64,000 nucleotides of DNA from VXNE01 sp963664635 (GCA_963664635.1 OY761542.1:4960001-5024000), one strand, 5' to 3'. Positions 17,177 to 26,076 are shown, numbered from the stretch's first letter. A program made the numbers and translations. The notes: generated by a model not told the origin, from the sequence alone.

Positions 17177-18118
17177 GTGCCCGTGAACATCTCCAACGAG
17201 AAGCTCCTGCGGATGTACCGGCAGATGGTCACCACGAGGAAGCTCTACGACACGCTCTACGAGCTGTACAGCAGGGGCTCGAGCATGGGCAACTTCGTGG
17301 CCGGTGAAGGCGAGGAGGCCATCCCGGTCGCCATCTGCGCGAACCTGCGCCGCGACGACGCGTACAAGCCCAACTTCAGGCAAACGAGCTGCCTGTTCGC
17401 CAAGGAGGGCTATGAACTGGCGGACATCTTCTCCGGCAGCCTGTTCGACGCCGAGCGGGGCTACCTGGGTTTCAGCCTCGCACTCGGAGAGGACGTCGGT
17501 GTCTACACCGGCTTCGCCCTCGCAGCCCAGATGCGCAGGACGGACCAGGTGTGCGTGTGTACCTTCGGGGAGGGGACGGCGAGCAAGGGTTCCATCCACG
17601 AGGCGATGGTCATCGCGGCCGCGTGGAAACTGCCGATCGTTTTCGTGCTGCAGAACAACCAGTACTGCGGAGGAACGCGCTTCTCCAAGGTGTACGACTT
17701 CGAGGACCTGTCCGACCGGGCCAGGGGCTACGGCATCCCGGGCCGCAGCGTGGACGGCAACGATGTCATCGCGACCCACGAGGTCGTCAGGGAGTTCGTC
17801 GACCGGGCCCGGCGCGGGGACGGTCCCGGCCTGATCGTGGCGGAGACCTACCGCCTCAGCCCCTACTTCGAGAGAAGCCCCGGTGAAAGGGTGATCGAAC
17901 AGTATCGGCCCGAAGGCGAACTCGAGGAGGCCCGCAAGAACGACCCCATACCCCGATACCGGAGGACCTTGACGGAGATGGGGCTCCTGACCGACGAGGA
18001 TGTCGAACGTATCGAGGAAGAAGTGGACAAGGAGATCGCGCGGGCCATGTCGGACGGCCGGCAGCGTCCGCGAGTGGACTACGAACAGTACGTCCAGTAC
18101 GCGGTCGCCGAGCTGTAG
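17177..18118 (+). CDS. TPP-dependent 2-oxoacid/acetoin dehydrogenase E1 component, alpha subunit
   Basis: 313 residues; GTG 17177 is chosen because an AGGA lies just upstream (GTG 17183 is an alternative). The thiamine diphosphate site reads GEGTASKGS...VFVLQNNQY, matching the GDG-x(about 25)-NN motif with GEG instead of GDG. AEQTSCLF-like residues (FRQTSCLFAKEGYE) and ETYRLSPYF are typical of E1 alpha. It pairs with the beta subunit 18 bp downstream to form an alpha2beta2 decarboxylase. No E2 or E3 gene is nearby, so either those come from elsewhere or the pair acts in a non-complex reaction. Confidence 0.88.
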   Translation: MPVNISNEKLLRMYRQMVTTRKLYDTLYELYSRGSSMGNFVAGEGEEAIPVAICANLRRDDAYKPNFRQTSCLFAKEGYELADIFSGSLFDAERGYLGFSLALGEDVGVYTGFALAAQMRRTDQVCVCTFGEGTASKGSIHEAMVIAAAWKLPIVFVLQNNQYCGGTRFSKVYDFEDLSDRARGYGIPGRSVDGNDVIATHEVVREFVDRARRGDGPGLIVAETYRLSPYFERSPGERVIEQYRPEGELEEARKNDPIPRYRRTLTEMGLLTDEDVERIEEEVDKEIARAMSDGRQRPRVDYEQYVQYAVAEL

Positions 18119-18121
18119 CGA

Positions 18122-18153
18122 TGGCGGAGAAGGTTGATGGCGGAGAAGGTTGA
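18122..18153 (+). repeat. 16-bp tandem duplication at the E1 beta start
   Basis: TGGCGGAGAAGGTTGA occurs twice back to back. The first copy provides an ATG (18121) whose frame stops at the TGA at 18151-18153 after ten codons; the second provides ATG 18137, which opens the real gene. A duplication not divisible by three has thus created a decoy start. Confidence 0.85.
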
Positions 18154-19183
18154 AGCGCAGGTGACCATGCTCGACTGCGGGGCGGCGATCAACGCCGCGT
18201 TCCGGGAGGAGATGCGCCGCGACGAGCGGGTGGTCATGTGGGGCGAGGACGTGATCACGATGGAGTCTCCCACGGCGGGGGCGGACCTCTGCACCCGGGG
18301 CCTGTTCGAGGAGTTCGGCGGCGACCGGATCCGGGATACGCCGGTCGTCGAGGCGGCGATCATCGAGACGGCCATCGGCGCCGGCCTGGCGGGCCTGCGA
18401 CCGATCGCCCACGTCATGTCGGGCGGGTTCCAGATGGGGTGTTTCGATCCGATCTTCGCGAGACTCGGGACCGCGTACCAGGAGTGGAAGCACCCGGGCA
18501 CGCTCCCGGTGGTGGTCATGGCCTCGGTACTCGGAGGCGCCGCGAAGGGCGCGGACCACGCACTCTCGCCGGAATCCCTGTTCATGCACAGCCCCGGACT
18601 GAAAGTGGTCATGCCCTCCACCGCGTACGACACCAAGGGATTGCTGAAGACCGCCATCCGGGACGACTTTCCGGTCATGTTCTACACGCACCGCGAGGTC
18701 ATGATCCGGGAAGAGAAGGAACCCATCCCCGACGACGAGTATCTCATTCCGTTCGGGCAGGCCGACGTCAAGCGGACCGGCGCGGACGCGACCATCGTGA
18801 CCTACTCGGGGATGGTCCTGCGGGCGCTCGCGGCCGCGGAGGAACTCGCCGAAGACGGCATCGGCGCGGAGGTGGTCGATCTGCGCACCCTCGTCCCCAT
18901 GGACGTGGACACCATCGTGGAGTCCGCCAGGAAGACCGGGCGCCTGCTCATCGTTCACGAGGCGATGAAACGCGCCGGGGCGGCAGGCGAGATCGCCATG
19001 CGGGTGACGGAGGCGGCGCCCGATGTCGTCATGGCATTGAAGACCCCCATCAGGAGGCTCGCGGCCGCGAACGTGGCGCTGCCGACGAGTCTGAGAATCG
19101 AAAGAAGGCTGGTGCCGCAGGTCGCGGACATCGTCGCGGCGACCAGGGACATGGTCGAGGGGAGTAACACCGGAAATGGCTGA
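18137..19183 (+). CDS. TPP-dependent 2-oxoacid/acetoin dehydrogenase E1 component, beta subunit
   Basis: 348 residues from ATG 18137. The transketolase pyrimidine domain holds VVMWGEDVI, RIRDTPVVEAAI (with the conserved glutamate for TPP activation) and MSGGFQMGCFDPI. The C-terminal transketolase domain holds GADATIVTYSGMVLRALAAAEEL and VVDLRTLVPMDVDTI. It completes the E1 heterotetramer with the upstream alpha gene. Its end overlaps the enoyl-CoA hydratase start by 8 bp, indicating translational coupling. Confidence 0.9.
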   Translation: MAEKVEAQVTMLDCGAAINAAFREEMRRDERVVMWGEDVITMESPTAGADLCTRGLFEEFGGDRIRDTPVVEAAIIETAIGAGLAGLRPIAHVMSGGFQMGCFDPIFARLGTAYQEWKHPGTLPVVVMASVLGGAAKGADHALSPESLFMHSPGLKVVMPSTAYDTKGLLKTAIRDDFPVMFYTHREVMIREEKEPIPDDEYLIPFGQADVKRTGADATIVTYSGMVLRALAAAEELAEDGIGAEVVDLRTLVPMDVDTIVESARKTGRLLIVHEAMKRAGAAGEIAMRVTEAAPDVVMALKTPIRRLAAANVALPTSLRIERRLVPQVADIVAATRDMVEGSNTGNG

Positions 19184-19982
19184 GCTGTTGTACGAGGTGA
19201 AGGACGAGATTGCCTGGACCCGGTTCAATCGGCCCGAGATTCTGAACGCGTTGAGTTCGGAAGAGCTCGGGGCGTTCGTGCGCGCCCTGGAGCAGGCAGC
19301 GGACGACCCCGGGGTCAAGGCGATCATCATCTCGAGCGTGGGCGACGCCTTCTGCGCCGGCGAGGACCTGAAGATCGCGCTCAAGGAGTTTCCGCTGATC
19401 AAGACCGGCGAGATCCACCCGATTCTCGATATCGTCGAGGACATCACCGAGGGGCTGCAGGCCATCCCGCGGATCATCCGCATGGCGCGGAAGGTGGTGA
19501 TCGCGTCCGTCCGCGGGCTTGCCGTCGGCGGCGGTTTCGAGATCGCGATCGACTCCGACCTGATCGTCGCCGCGGACAACGCCCGGTTCGGATTCCCCGA
19601 GGGCAACGCCAGCATGACGGTCACCGGCGGCGCAACGCGGCTGCTGCCGATGAGCGTGGGGCTGAACAAGGCCCGGGAGCTGATGCTGACCGGCGAGTTC
19701 ATCGACGCGGCGGAAGCGCATCGCATCGGCCTGGTGAACCGGGTCGTCCCGGCCGGACAGGAAGACGCGGAGGCCGAGCGGCTTGCCCGGCTCATCATGT
19801 CGCGCGCGCCCCTGTCCGTGGTCAACCACAAGCGCCTGCTGCAGAACGCCGCCGACATCGGATTCGAGGCGACGCTGGAGCTCGAGAAACAGACCATCAC
19901 CAACATGATCTACACCGAGGATTACGGCGAGGCCATCACGGCTTTCGGCGAGAAGCGCAAGCCCACGTTCAAGGGCCGTTGA
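19176..19982 (+). CDS. Enoyl-CoA hydratase/isomerase family protein
   Basis: 268 residues. Crotonase fold: FNRPEILNALSSEEL, oxyanion-hole segments AFCAGEDL and GLAVGGGFEIAIDSDLIVAADNARFGFPE. The catalytic glutamates of true hydratases are only partly matched (FPEGNASMTVTGG replaces the usual PEIxLGxxPGxGGTQRL), so dehydration, isomerisation or hydrolysis are all possible. It overlaps the E1 beta gene and precedes an acyl-CoA ligase by 3 bp, so it probably acts on the CoA thioester made by that ligase. Confidence 0.88.
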   Translation: MAELLYEVKDEIAWTRFNRPEILNALSSEELGAFVRALEQAADDPGVKAIIISSVGDAFCAGEDLKIALKEFPLIKTGEIHPILDIVEDITEGLQAIPRIIRMARKVVIASVRGLAVGGGFEIAIDSDLIVAADNARFGFPEGNASMTVTGGATRLLPMSVGLNKARELMLTGEFIDAAEAHRIGLVNRVVPAGQEDAEAERLARLIMSRAPLSVVNHKRLLQNAADIGFEATLELEKQTITNMIYTEDYGEAITAFGEKRKPTFKGR

Positions 19983-19985
19983 CCG

Positions 19986-21587
19986 ATGACGGGCCCGTTC
20001 TCGGACCCGCGGGACCAGCGCGACCTTGCGAGTGTCCTGTCCAGGCGCGTGGCCCGTTCTCCGGACAAGCCGTGGATCGTGACGGACGACGGCTCGTACG
20101 GCTATCGCGACATCGATACCCGCTCCGGCAGACTGGCCCAGGGTTTCGCCGACGCCTGCGTCGGGGCCGGCGACACCGTCCTGCTCATGCTGCCCGACAC
20201 GATCGACTACCTCTGCCTGTGGTGCGCACTCGCGAAGATCGGGGCCATCGAAGTGCCGGTGAACGTCCACCACCGGGGCGCGATCCTCTCCTACCTGATC
20301 AATGACTCCCAGGCGACGGTCATGGTCGCCGACGCGCGGTACCTCGACCGCATCGAGGCGGTCGCGGGCGACCTCGAGACGCTCGAGCGGATCTACGTCA
20401 TGGGGACGCCGGACCGCCCGTTCCAGCTCGAGGCCGAGCTGATCGACTACGGCGGACTCCGTTCCTCCGACACGCAGTGGGAAGGCGACGGCCCGGGCCA
20501 TGTCGACCTCATGGCGGTGATGTACACGTCGGGCACCACAGGGCCGTCCAAGGGGGCCACCATCACCCACGCGCACGCCTTCCAGTACGCCCTGGGCGTC
20601 GCCCGGATGCTCGACCTGAACGAAAGCGACGTCTACTACGCGCCGCTGCCCCTGTTCCACATCGCCGGCCAGTTCGCGCTCGTGTACGCCACCTGCGTCG
20701 CCGGCGCGACGGCGGTGCTGCCCGGCACCTTCAGCGCCCAGCGCTTCTGGTCGGACGTGCGGCGGCACAACGCGACCACCACCTTTCTGCTCGGCGCCAT
20801 GGCCAACTTCCTGCACGGCCAGGACCCCGCGGCGGACGACGCGGACAACCCCCTCGAACGCGTCCTCATGGTGCCGCTGATCCCGGAGACCGAGGAGTTC
20901 AAGGCCCGCTTCGACTGCCGGGTCTCGACGACCTGGGGCGGCACGGAGATGAACTGCCCGGTGCGGTCGAGCTTCGACCTGGTCGACAACCGGTCCTGCG
21001 GACGCCTGGTCGACGACCTCTACGAGGTCAGGATCGTCGACGACCAGGACCGGGAGCTGCCGCCGGGGGCTCCGGGTGAGGCTCTCGTGCGGGCGAAGCA
21101 GCCCTGGATCATCTCCAACGGCTACTGGAACCACCCCGACTGGACCGTCACCGCCTGGCGCAACCAGTGGTTCCACACCGGCGACATGCTGATGCGCGAC
21201 GAGGACGGCAACTACTACTTCGTCGACCGCTCCAAGGACGCCATCCGCCGGCGCGGGGAGAACATCTCCTCCATGGAAGTCGAGAACGAGATCAACGCCC
21301 ATCCGGACGTGCTGGAGTGCGCCGTCATCCCGATCGAATCGGCGCACACGGAACAGGAAGTCATGGCGGTGGTCGTGGCCAAGCCCGGACACACCGTCGA
21401 TCCGGAGGACCTGATCCGGTTCCTCGAGCCGCGCATGGCCTACTTCATGGTGCCGAGGTACGTCGACTGCGTTTCGGAGCTGCCGAAGACCCCGACCGGG
21501 AAGATCCAGAAGTTCCCCCTGCGCGACACCGGCGTGACATCGACGACCTGGGACCGCGAAGCCGCCGGCGTGCGGCTCCGGCGCTGA
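19986..21587 (+). CDS. AMP-forming acyl-CoA ligase (crotonobetaine/carnitine-CoA ligase-like)
   Basis: 533 residues from ATG 19986. ANL-superfamily motifs: P-loop MYTSGTTGPSKGATITH (near residue 180), TTWGGTE as A5, WFHTGDMLMRDEDGNYYFVDRSKD as the hinge region and PKTPTGKIQK with the C-terminal catalytic lysine. It activates a carboxylic acid to its acyl-AMP and then CoA thioester. Overall pattern (MSSxEVE, HTGDM) is closest to CaiC-like ligases, but carnitine as substrate is not supported by the other genes. It is the last gene of the SDR-E1-hydratase operon. Confidence 0.9.
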   Translation: MTGPFSDPRDQRDLASVLSRRVARSPDKPWIVTDDGSYGYRDIDTRSGRLAQGFADACVGAGDTVLLMLPDTIDYLCLWCALAKIGAIEVPVNVHHRGAILSYLINDSQATVMVADARYLDRIEAVAGDLETLERIYVMGTPDRPFQLEAELIDYGGLRSSDTQWEGDGPGHVDLMAVMYTSGTTGPSKGATITHAHAFQYALGVARMLDLNESDVYYAPLPLFHIAGQFALVYATCVAGATAVLPGTFSAQRFWSDVRRHNATTTFLLGAMANFLHGQDPAADDADNPLERVLMVPLIPETEEFKARFDCRVSTTWGGTEMNCPVRSSFDLVDNRSCGRLVDDLYEVRIVDDQDRELPPGAPGEALVRAKQPWIISNGYWNHPDWTVTAWRNQWFHTGDMLMRDEDGNYYFVDRSKDAIRRRGENISSMEVENEINAHPDVLECAVIPIESAHTEQEVMAVVVAKPGHTVDPEDLIRFLEPRMAYFMVPRYVDCVSELPKTPTGKIQKFPLRDTGVTSTTWDREAAGVRLRR

Positions 21588-21594
21588 CGCCGCG

Positions 21595-23814
21595 TCAACC
21601 CTGCGCCGCAAGCCGCGAAGCGAACAGGTACCGGTACAGCTTCAGGGCGAGCGACGCCTCGTGTTCCTCGAGCCACCGCCACGTGTCGTCGTTCAGCGCC
21701 ACGGTCCGGCAGGATTCGTCGGCCACTACCGATGCCGTTGCGCCCGCAGCCCCTTCCCCCGCACCCCCTCCCCGCGCACCCCTTCCCCCCGCGCCCCCTC
21801 CCGCAGGCCAGACGGCGTCCCCGCGCGTGCACTGCTCCAGCCGAGCGCCGGCGGCATCGCAGGCGGTGGCCCGTCCCGCCACCAGCAACTGCAACTCACG
21901 GGCGTCCCCCCGCTCCCCGGTGAGGGACTCCCCCGCCGCGTAGGTTCGGGGCTCCACCCAGGGCGCCAGCTCTTCCACCAGGTCCTCGAACTGTTCCTGT
22001 CGCTCCAGGTATTTTTCCAGGTCGTCCGCGCTGCGCATCAGCAGCGAGGTACGCGCGTCCCCCGCGGCGTCCGCTTCGGCCTCCCACGCCTCGACGACCA
22101 GGTCCTCGCAGCGCTCCAGAGCCCGGTCCTCGCTCGACTCGATCCCGAGATCCGAGAGCACGGCGGGAGCAACGTTGCGCGCGAGCCCCGCCTGCAACGA
22201 CTCGGAGGATCCGCTGAGCACGACGCGCACCCCCGCCGCGCTCGCGGTCTGCAGGAACCTCGAGAGCACGTTCACGGCGGAGAAGTCGAAGCCCGATACC
22301 GCCCGCAGGTCCAGGATCAGGCACGCCGGGGGCTCCGCACCCTCCAGCGACTGCTTGAGGCGGTCCGCCAGGGGCCACGCACTGCCGAAGAACAGGTACC
22401 CGCGCAGGCGGTAGCCGTGGATGCGCTCGCCCCGCTCCAGCAGGAGCGCCCGTTCCGGAGGCGGCCGGACCCGGTTGCTGCGCTGCGTACCGCCGGTGAA
22501 CGACGACGCGACAGGGTCCACGCGGGAGAGCCGCAGGGCAAAGAACACGAGCGTCGCGAGCATGCCGGTCGCCACGCCCTCGATCAGGCCGAACGCCGTG
22601 ATCATCACGAAAATGAGGAGCACGATCCCGTACTCCGACCACGGCAGCCGCTGGCGGCCCCGCAGCACGCCCTCCTCCAGCATGCCGAGACCGGCGAAGA
22701 TCAGCACGCCGCCGATGAGCGACACCGGCACGAACTCGAGCGCCCGGTCCCCAAACAGCGCCGCCCCGATCACCAGGGCGCAGACGGCCCCGGTCACCCG
22801 CGTCGATGCGCCGAACAGCTTGCTGCGGAACGACGCCGGGACGATCATGCAGACGAACGTGCCCCCGCCCAGGCCGCCGACCACGCTGGCCGATCCGGAC
22901 GCGCGGAACTCCCGGTCCCAGTCCAGGTCCTCGCCGATCGCCACCTCGAGGCCGGCGAGACCCATGACGATGACGATCAGGGCCACGAGCGCCAGCACCA
23001 GGAGATTCGGAATCTGCCCGGCCAGCGCCGTCCAGTCCACCAGCGCCAGATCCGACAGGCCCACCGCGGGCCACAGGACGCCTTCCGACGTGGTCGCGAA
23101 CAGGATCCCGGCGTCCTGGGCCTCCTGGCCGGACATGCCGAGCATGGGGAGCACGACCTGGTAGCCGCCCACGAACAGGACGACGCTCAAGGGCAGGACG
23201 AGCGGGTTCCGGAAGCGTCGCATCACAAGGTACAGGCCAATGCCGTACAGCGCACCGGGAGCCCAGAGCAGCAACGCCGCTGGTTCCACCGTCCCGCCGA
23301 GCGATCGCCAGTCCAGCGCCACGCCCATCATGGACATGGCCGCCAGGCACACGGCGCCCCCGATCCCGCCGACGAAGCCGGCGGCAACCGGATACGGGAT
23401 GAAGCGGACCAGGTTGGCCAGACCCAGCCGGCCGACCAGCACGCAGAGCGCGCCCGTGCCGGCGGCGCCAATCGCGAGAGCCACGACCGTCGTGGGGAAC
23501 AGCGCGTCCCCGGCCGTCTCCATCGTGGAGGCGACGTAGGCCATCACGATCACCAGCGCCGGCGAGAGCCCCGAAATGGCCCCTCGAAAGCCCCCTGTCA
23601 GCGCGATGATGAGGCAGCCTGCAAAGGTGCCGAAGAGCATCAGTCCAACACCCTGCGACACGTGGGGCGCCAGAGGGCCGGAGAAGATCAGGGTGGCGAA
23701 CGCGACATGGGTGACGAGCAGGCCAAGGCCCGAGGTGGCCCCCGTCGCCAGTGCCGGGGTCAGCGTCCCGGAGGCCAGTTCCCGGCGGACCCTACTGCCG
23801 AGTTCGCCAGCCAT
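21595..23814 (-). CDS. SulP/SLC26 family transporter with STAS and cyclic-nucleotide-binding-like domains
   Basis: 739 residues from ATG 23814. An N-terminal membrane core of 10-14 helices (SGLSPALVIVMAYVAST, RFIPYPVAAGFVGGIGG) covers about residues 1-440. A STAS domain follows (CLILDLRAVSGFDFSAVNVL), then a C-terminal part like a cAMP-binding beta-roll (PWVEPRTYAAGESL...LQLLVAGRA) ending in FASRLAAQG. Such proteins carry sulfate, bicarbonate or dicarboxylates. A Gly/Ala/Arg-rich low-complexity insert splits the beta-roll, so nucleotide binding may be lost. The start is 4 bp after the cytochrome c stop of the amine dehydrogenase operon, so the two are probably co-transcribed. Confidence 0.86.
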   Translation of the reverse strand: MAGELGSRVRRELASGTLTPALATGATSGLGLLVTHVAFATLIFSGPLAPHVSQGVGLMLFGTFAGCLIIALTGGFRGAISGLSPALVIVMAYVASTMETAGDALFPTTVVALAIGAAGTGALCVLVGRLGLANLVRFIPYPVAAGFVGGIGGAVCLAAMSMMGVALDWRSLGGTVEPAALLLWAPGALYGIGLYLVMRRFRNPLVLPLSVVLFVGGYQVVLPMLGMSGQEAQDAGILFATTSEGVLWPAVGLSDLALVDWTALAGQIPNLLVLALVALIVIVMGLAGLEVAIGEDLDWDREFRASGSASVVGGLGGGTFVCMIVPASFRSKLFGASTRVTGAVCALVIGAALFGDRALEFVPVSLIGGVLIFAGLGMLEEGVLRGRQRLPWSEYGIVLLIFVMITAFGLIEGVATGMLATLVFFALRLSRVDPVASSFTGGTQRSNRVRPPPERALLLERGERIHGYRLRGYLFFGSAWPLADRLKQSLEGAEPPACLILDLRAVSGFDFSAVNVLSRFLQTASAAGVRVVLSGSSESLQAGLARNVAPAVLSDLGIESSEDRALERCEDLVVEAWEAEADAAGDARTSLLMRSADDLEKYLERQEQFEDLVEELAPWVEPRTYAAGESLTGERGDARELQLLVAGRATACDAAGARLEQCTRGDAVWPAGGGAGGRGARGGGAGEGAAGATASVVADESCRTVALNDDTWRWLEEHEASLALKLYRYLFASRLAAQG
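21745..21805 (-). repeat. Cytosine-rich low-complexity tract in the SulP gene
   Basis: Degenerate repeats of CCCCTTCCCCCGCA-type units on the plus strand encode the GGGAGGRGARGGGAGEGAAGA-like stretch. Expansion by slippage inside the nucleotide-binding-like domain is likely; the frame remains open. Confidence 0.7.
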
Positions 23815-23818
23815 CGGC

Positions 23819-24256
23819 TCAGTAGTGACCCGCTATCGCCGCACGGGCGCGCAGCGGGTCCGGCAGTACCCGGATACGCGCTGTGCCGACTTCCGCGGCA
23901 TCCAGGGGACGGAACCCACCGGGTAGCGTGCTCGCGCTGAACTCCCACAGGACCCAGTTCAACAGTCGCGCCAGATCGTCGTCGTCGAGCGGGGACTGGG
24001 CCACTTCCGGTACCCGGGAGATGTAGTCGCGGCCGGCGGGCGTCGCGACGATGGCGCCGATCGGGCCCAGGAGGGATGGCACTTCCGGCGGCGCCCCGGC
24101 GCCGTCGGGCCGGTGGCAGCCGGAGCAGTGCAGGAGGTAGTCGACGCGGGCCGCGGCGCGTTCGGCCGGTGTCTGGCCGCCGCCGTCCGCGTACGCCACG
24201 CCGAGGCCCAGCGCCGCAACGCTCGCCGCGCGGCATGCGCGACGCCAGGACATCAT
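23819..24256 (-). CDS. Monohaem cytochrome c of the amine dehydrogenase operon
   Basis: 145 residues from ATG 24256, which overlaps the light-chain stop (ATGA). After a signal sequence (AASVAALGLGVAYADG) comes one haem site, HCSGCHRPDGAGAPP. A likely distal methionine is not obvious. Predicted periplasmic. In the aromatic amine dehydrogenase cluster described for Alcaligenes faecalis, a single-haem cytochrome gene likewise follows aauA, so this is probably the electron acceptor or a partner that takes electrons from the quinone cofactor. No amicyanin gene is present. Confidence 0.82.
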   Translation of the reverse strand: MMSWRRACRAASVAALGLGVAYADGGGQTPAERAAARVDYLLHCSGCHRPDGAGAPPEVPSLLGPIGAIVATPAGRDYISRVPEVAQSPLDDDDLARLLNWVLWEFSASTLPGGFRPLDAAEVGTARIRVLPDPLRARAAIAGHY

Positions 24257-24882
24257 CCGGCGGCGTCCGCCTCCGTGGCCTCCGTGGCGATGTCGTCCTC
24301 CGTCACGTCGCCGATCACGGCCGCCACGGTGCAGTGGTAGGCATGACTGGATACGCCGAAGCACCACAGGACATTGTTGCTCTTGCTGGGGAAGTAGACG
24401 GGCTTCGCGCCTTCCGTCCGATGGCAGAAGCACCGCGGGCAGACCGCCTTGCCGCAGCAGTCGTTGTAGGAGATGAGGTACTGCCGGTCATCGACCGGGT
24501 TGCGGCACGTGCCCACCCAGGTGATGGGCGACGGTTCCGCGCCCGGCGGACAGGTGCTCTCGCTGCCGCCGCAGCAGGCGCAGAGGGCGCCGCCGAGGCC
24601 GCAGTAGCGCCAGTAGTCGCAGCTCTGCGGATCGCCGAACTCGGTCAGGCCCGCCATCTCCGGCGCGTCGCCCTGGGGCGGTGGCGCGTCCTCCGACTCC
24701 GCCGCGCCGAACGCGCGCTCGACCGGCAGCAGCGGGAGCGCTCCCGCGCCGGCCAGCACGCCGCCCAGGCGGCCCAGGAAACCTCTGCGCGACGTGTGTT
24801 CCGCCAACCCCGTCGTCGTGCGCCGGGTCGCGGCATCGAACCATCGCGCGACCATTGCGCGGCGAACGTCTGTGTTGCTCAT
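24253..24882 (-). CDS. mauA: TTQ amine dehydrogenase light chain (methylamine/aromatic amine dehydrogenase small subunit)
   Basis: 209 residues from ATG 24882. A twin-arginine signal (TSRRGFLGRLGG) precedes a mature domain with CDYWRYC, TCPPGAEPSPITWVGTC, YLISYNDCCGKAVC and NVLWCFG, then AYHCT. The two tryptophans that become tryptophan tryptophylquinone are W122 and W173; the catalytic aspartate is probably D141 in NDCC, and the cysteine-rich pattern gives the six disulfides of the family. The first half is closer to aromatic amine dehydrogenase (SPITWVGT), the WCFG block closer to methylamine dehydrogenase. Start and stop both overlap neighbours by ATGA. Confidence 0.92.
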   Translation of the reverse strand: MSNTDVRRAMVARWFDAATRRTTTGLAEHTSRRGFLGRLGGVLAGAGALPLLPVERAFGAAESEDAPPPQGDAPEMAGLTEFGDPQSCDYWRYCGLGGALCACCGGSESTCPPGAEPSPITWVGTCRNPVDDRQYLISYNDCCGKAVCPRCFCHRTEGAKPVYFPSKSNNVLWCFGVSSHAYHCTVAAVIGDVTEDDIATEATEADAAG

Positions 24883-25532
24883 CGCATCTCCCCTGTTCGG
24901 GGCGTGGCGGGGTCGAAGTGGCCGACGTCGTCCGCCCGCTCCAACCCGTCTGTCCCCAGGACATAGTCCTGCAGCGTGGCGATCCCGCTGCGCCAAGACT
25001 CCAGCAAGCTCTCGAGGTGCTCGCGCGTGTTCACCAGGCCGCGCCCGCGCAACACGCCGTCCGCGCCGATCAGCACCGCGAAGGGCAGCCGGCTGACGCC
25101 GTAGCGGATCCCCAGTGCCTGCGACAGCACGTAGGGGAACCGGGCGATGCCGACCTCATCCGCGAAGACCCGGTGCCGCTCGGGCTCGAAACCGTCGCTC
25201 GCGAACACGAGCGCGAGGTCCTCCGCCGACGCGAGGGACCTGGCCGCCGGCAGCAGGGTCTTGCATACCGGGCAGGTGGGCGAGATGAAGAGCACCAGGG
25301 TGTTCGCCCCCTGGCCCAGGCCGCCGATCCCGACCCGGTTCCCCCGGAGATCCTCGGTCTCGACCGCTTCCGTCAGCTCGCCGATCTTCGGCCCGCTGGT
25401 CGGCATCAGGGCGCCCGCAGGGGCGACCCGCTGATGCAGCACTCCCACCTGGCGCGCCAGCGCCAGCACGGCGAGCGTCAGCAGGACCACCAGCGTCCAG
25501 AGCAGCACGTCGAGCACGAGGGCGGCCGTCAT
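24879..25532 (-). CDS. mauD: MauD-like thioredoxin-fold protein for light-chain disulfides
   Basis: 217 residues from ATG 25532, overlapping the mauE stop by ATGA. One N-terminal membrane helix (VLDVLLWTLVVLLTLAVLALA) anchors a periplasmic thioredoxin fold with FISPTCPVCKTLLPAAR, where CPVC is the redox site. In methylamine-utilising bacteria MauD and MauE are needed for correct folding and disulfide formation of the light chain. Its location between mauE and mauA is the conserved order. The C-terminal 20 residues are charged and not conserved. Confidence 0.9.
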   Translation of the reverse strand: MTAALVLDVLLWTLVVLLTLAVLALARQVGVLHQRVAPAGALMPTSGPKIGELTEAVETEDLRGNRVGIGGLGQGANTLVLFISPTCPVCKTLLPAARSLASAEDLALVFASDGFEPERHRVFADEVGIARFPYVLSQALGIRYGVSRLPFAVLIGADGVLRGRGLVNTREHLESLLESWRSGIATLQDYVLGTDGLERADDVGHFDPATPRTGEMR

Positions 25533-26071
25533 GAGGGATCCTCCACCCAGGGGCGCATCGCGGCGGCATTGGCCAGCAACGTGCCCGTCGCGAGATAGAG
25601 GCAGGCCGCGGCCGCCAGCATGGGCAGCGACACCGCCAGATCCACCCAACCGGGCGTACCGGGGTCCGTGATCGCAAGCGGGATCAGCGCGATCGCGGCG
25701 AGCACGCCGTTGCGGCCCACGAGCACCCAGGAGAGCTGCTCTCCCCCGCCGCAGCCGCAGTCGATCCACGAACGCCCCCGCAGCAGGTTGGTCGTCATGG
25801 CCACGCCGTAACCGAGCATCAGGACGGCGGTGGCGGCCCCGGCGAGAACCGCCGCGTCGGCTTGCCACGGCGCGGCTAGCCACAACGCCGCCAGGACGCC
25901 TTCGACCACCGGGACCGTGCGCGCCACGGTCGCCGTGACCCACTCGGGCAGCAGCCGGTAGTCGGCCAGGACGCCTTCGAACGCCGCCGCGCCGCGGATC
26001 TTGTGCCATGCCACCGTTCCCAGGAGCGCGGCAAAGCCCGCGGCCACGGCAAGCATTGCAGAACCTTCCAT
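25529..26071 (-). CDS. mauE: MauE-like membrane protein
   Basis: 180 residues from ATG 26071, with a good ribosome binding site (GAGGAAG) supplied by the last unit of an 11-bp repeat. Four or five membrane helices are visible (MLAVAAGFAALLGTVAWHKI; VVEGVLAALWLAAPW; ATAVLMLGYGVAMTT; LAAAACLYLATGTLL). The segment WIDCGCGG contains the conserved cysteine pair thought to relay electrons or disulfides to MauD. Belongs to the MauE/DoxX-like group. Required in known systems for maturation of the small subunit rather than for catalysis. Confidence 0.88.
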   Translation of the reverse strand: MEGSAMLAVAAGFAALLGTVAWHKIRGAAAFEGVLADYRLLPEWVTATVARTVPVVEGVLAALWLAAPWQADAAVLAGAATAVLMLGYGVAMTTNLLRGRSWIDCGCGGGEQLSWVLVGRNGVLAAIALIPLAITDPGTPGWVDLAVSLPMLAAAACLYLATGTLLANAAAMRPWVEDPS

Positions 26072-26076
26072 TGCTT

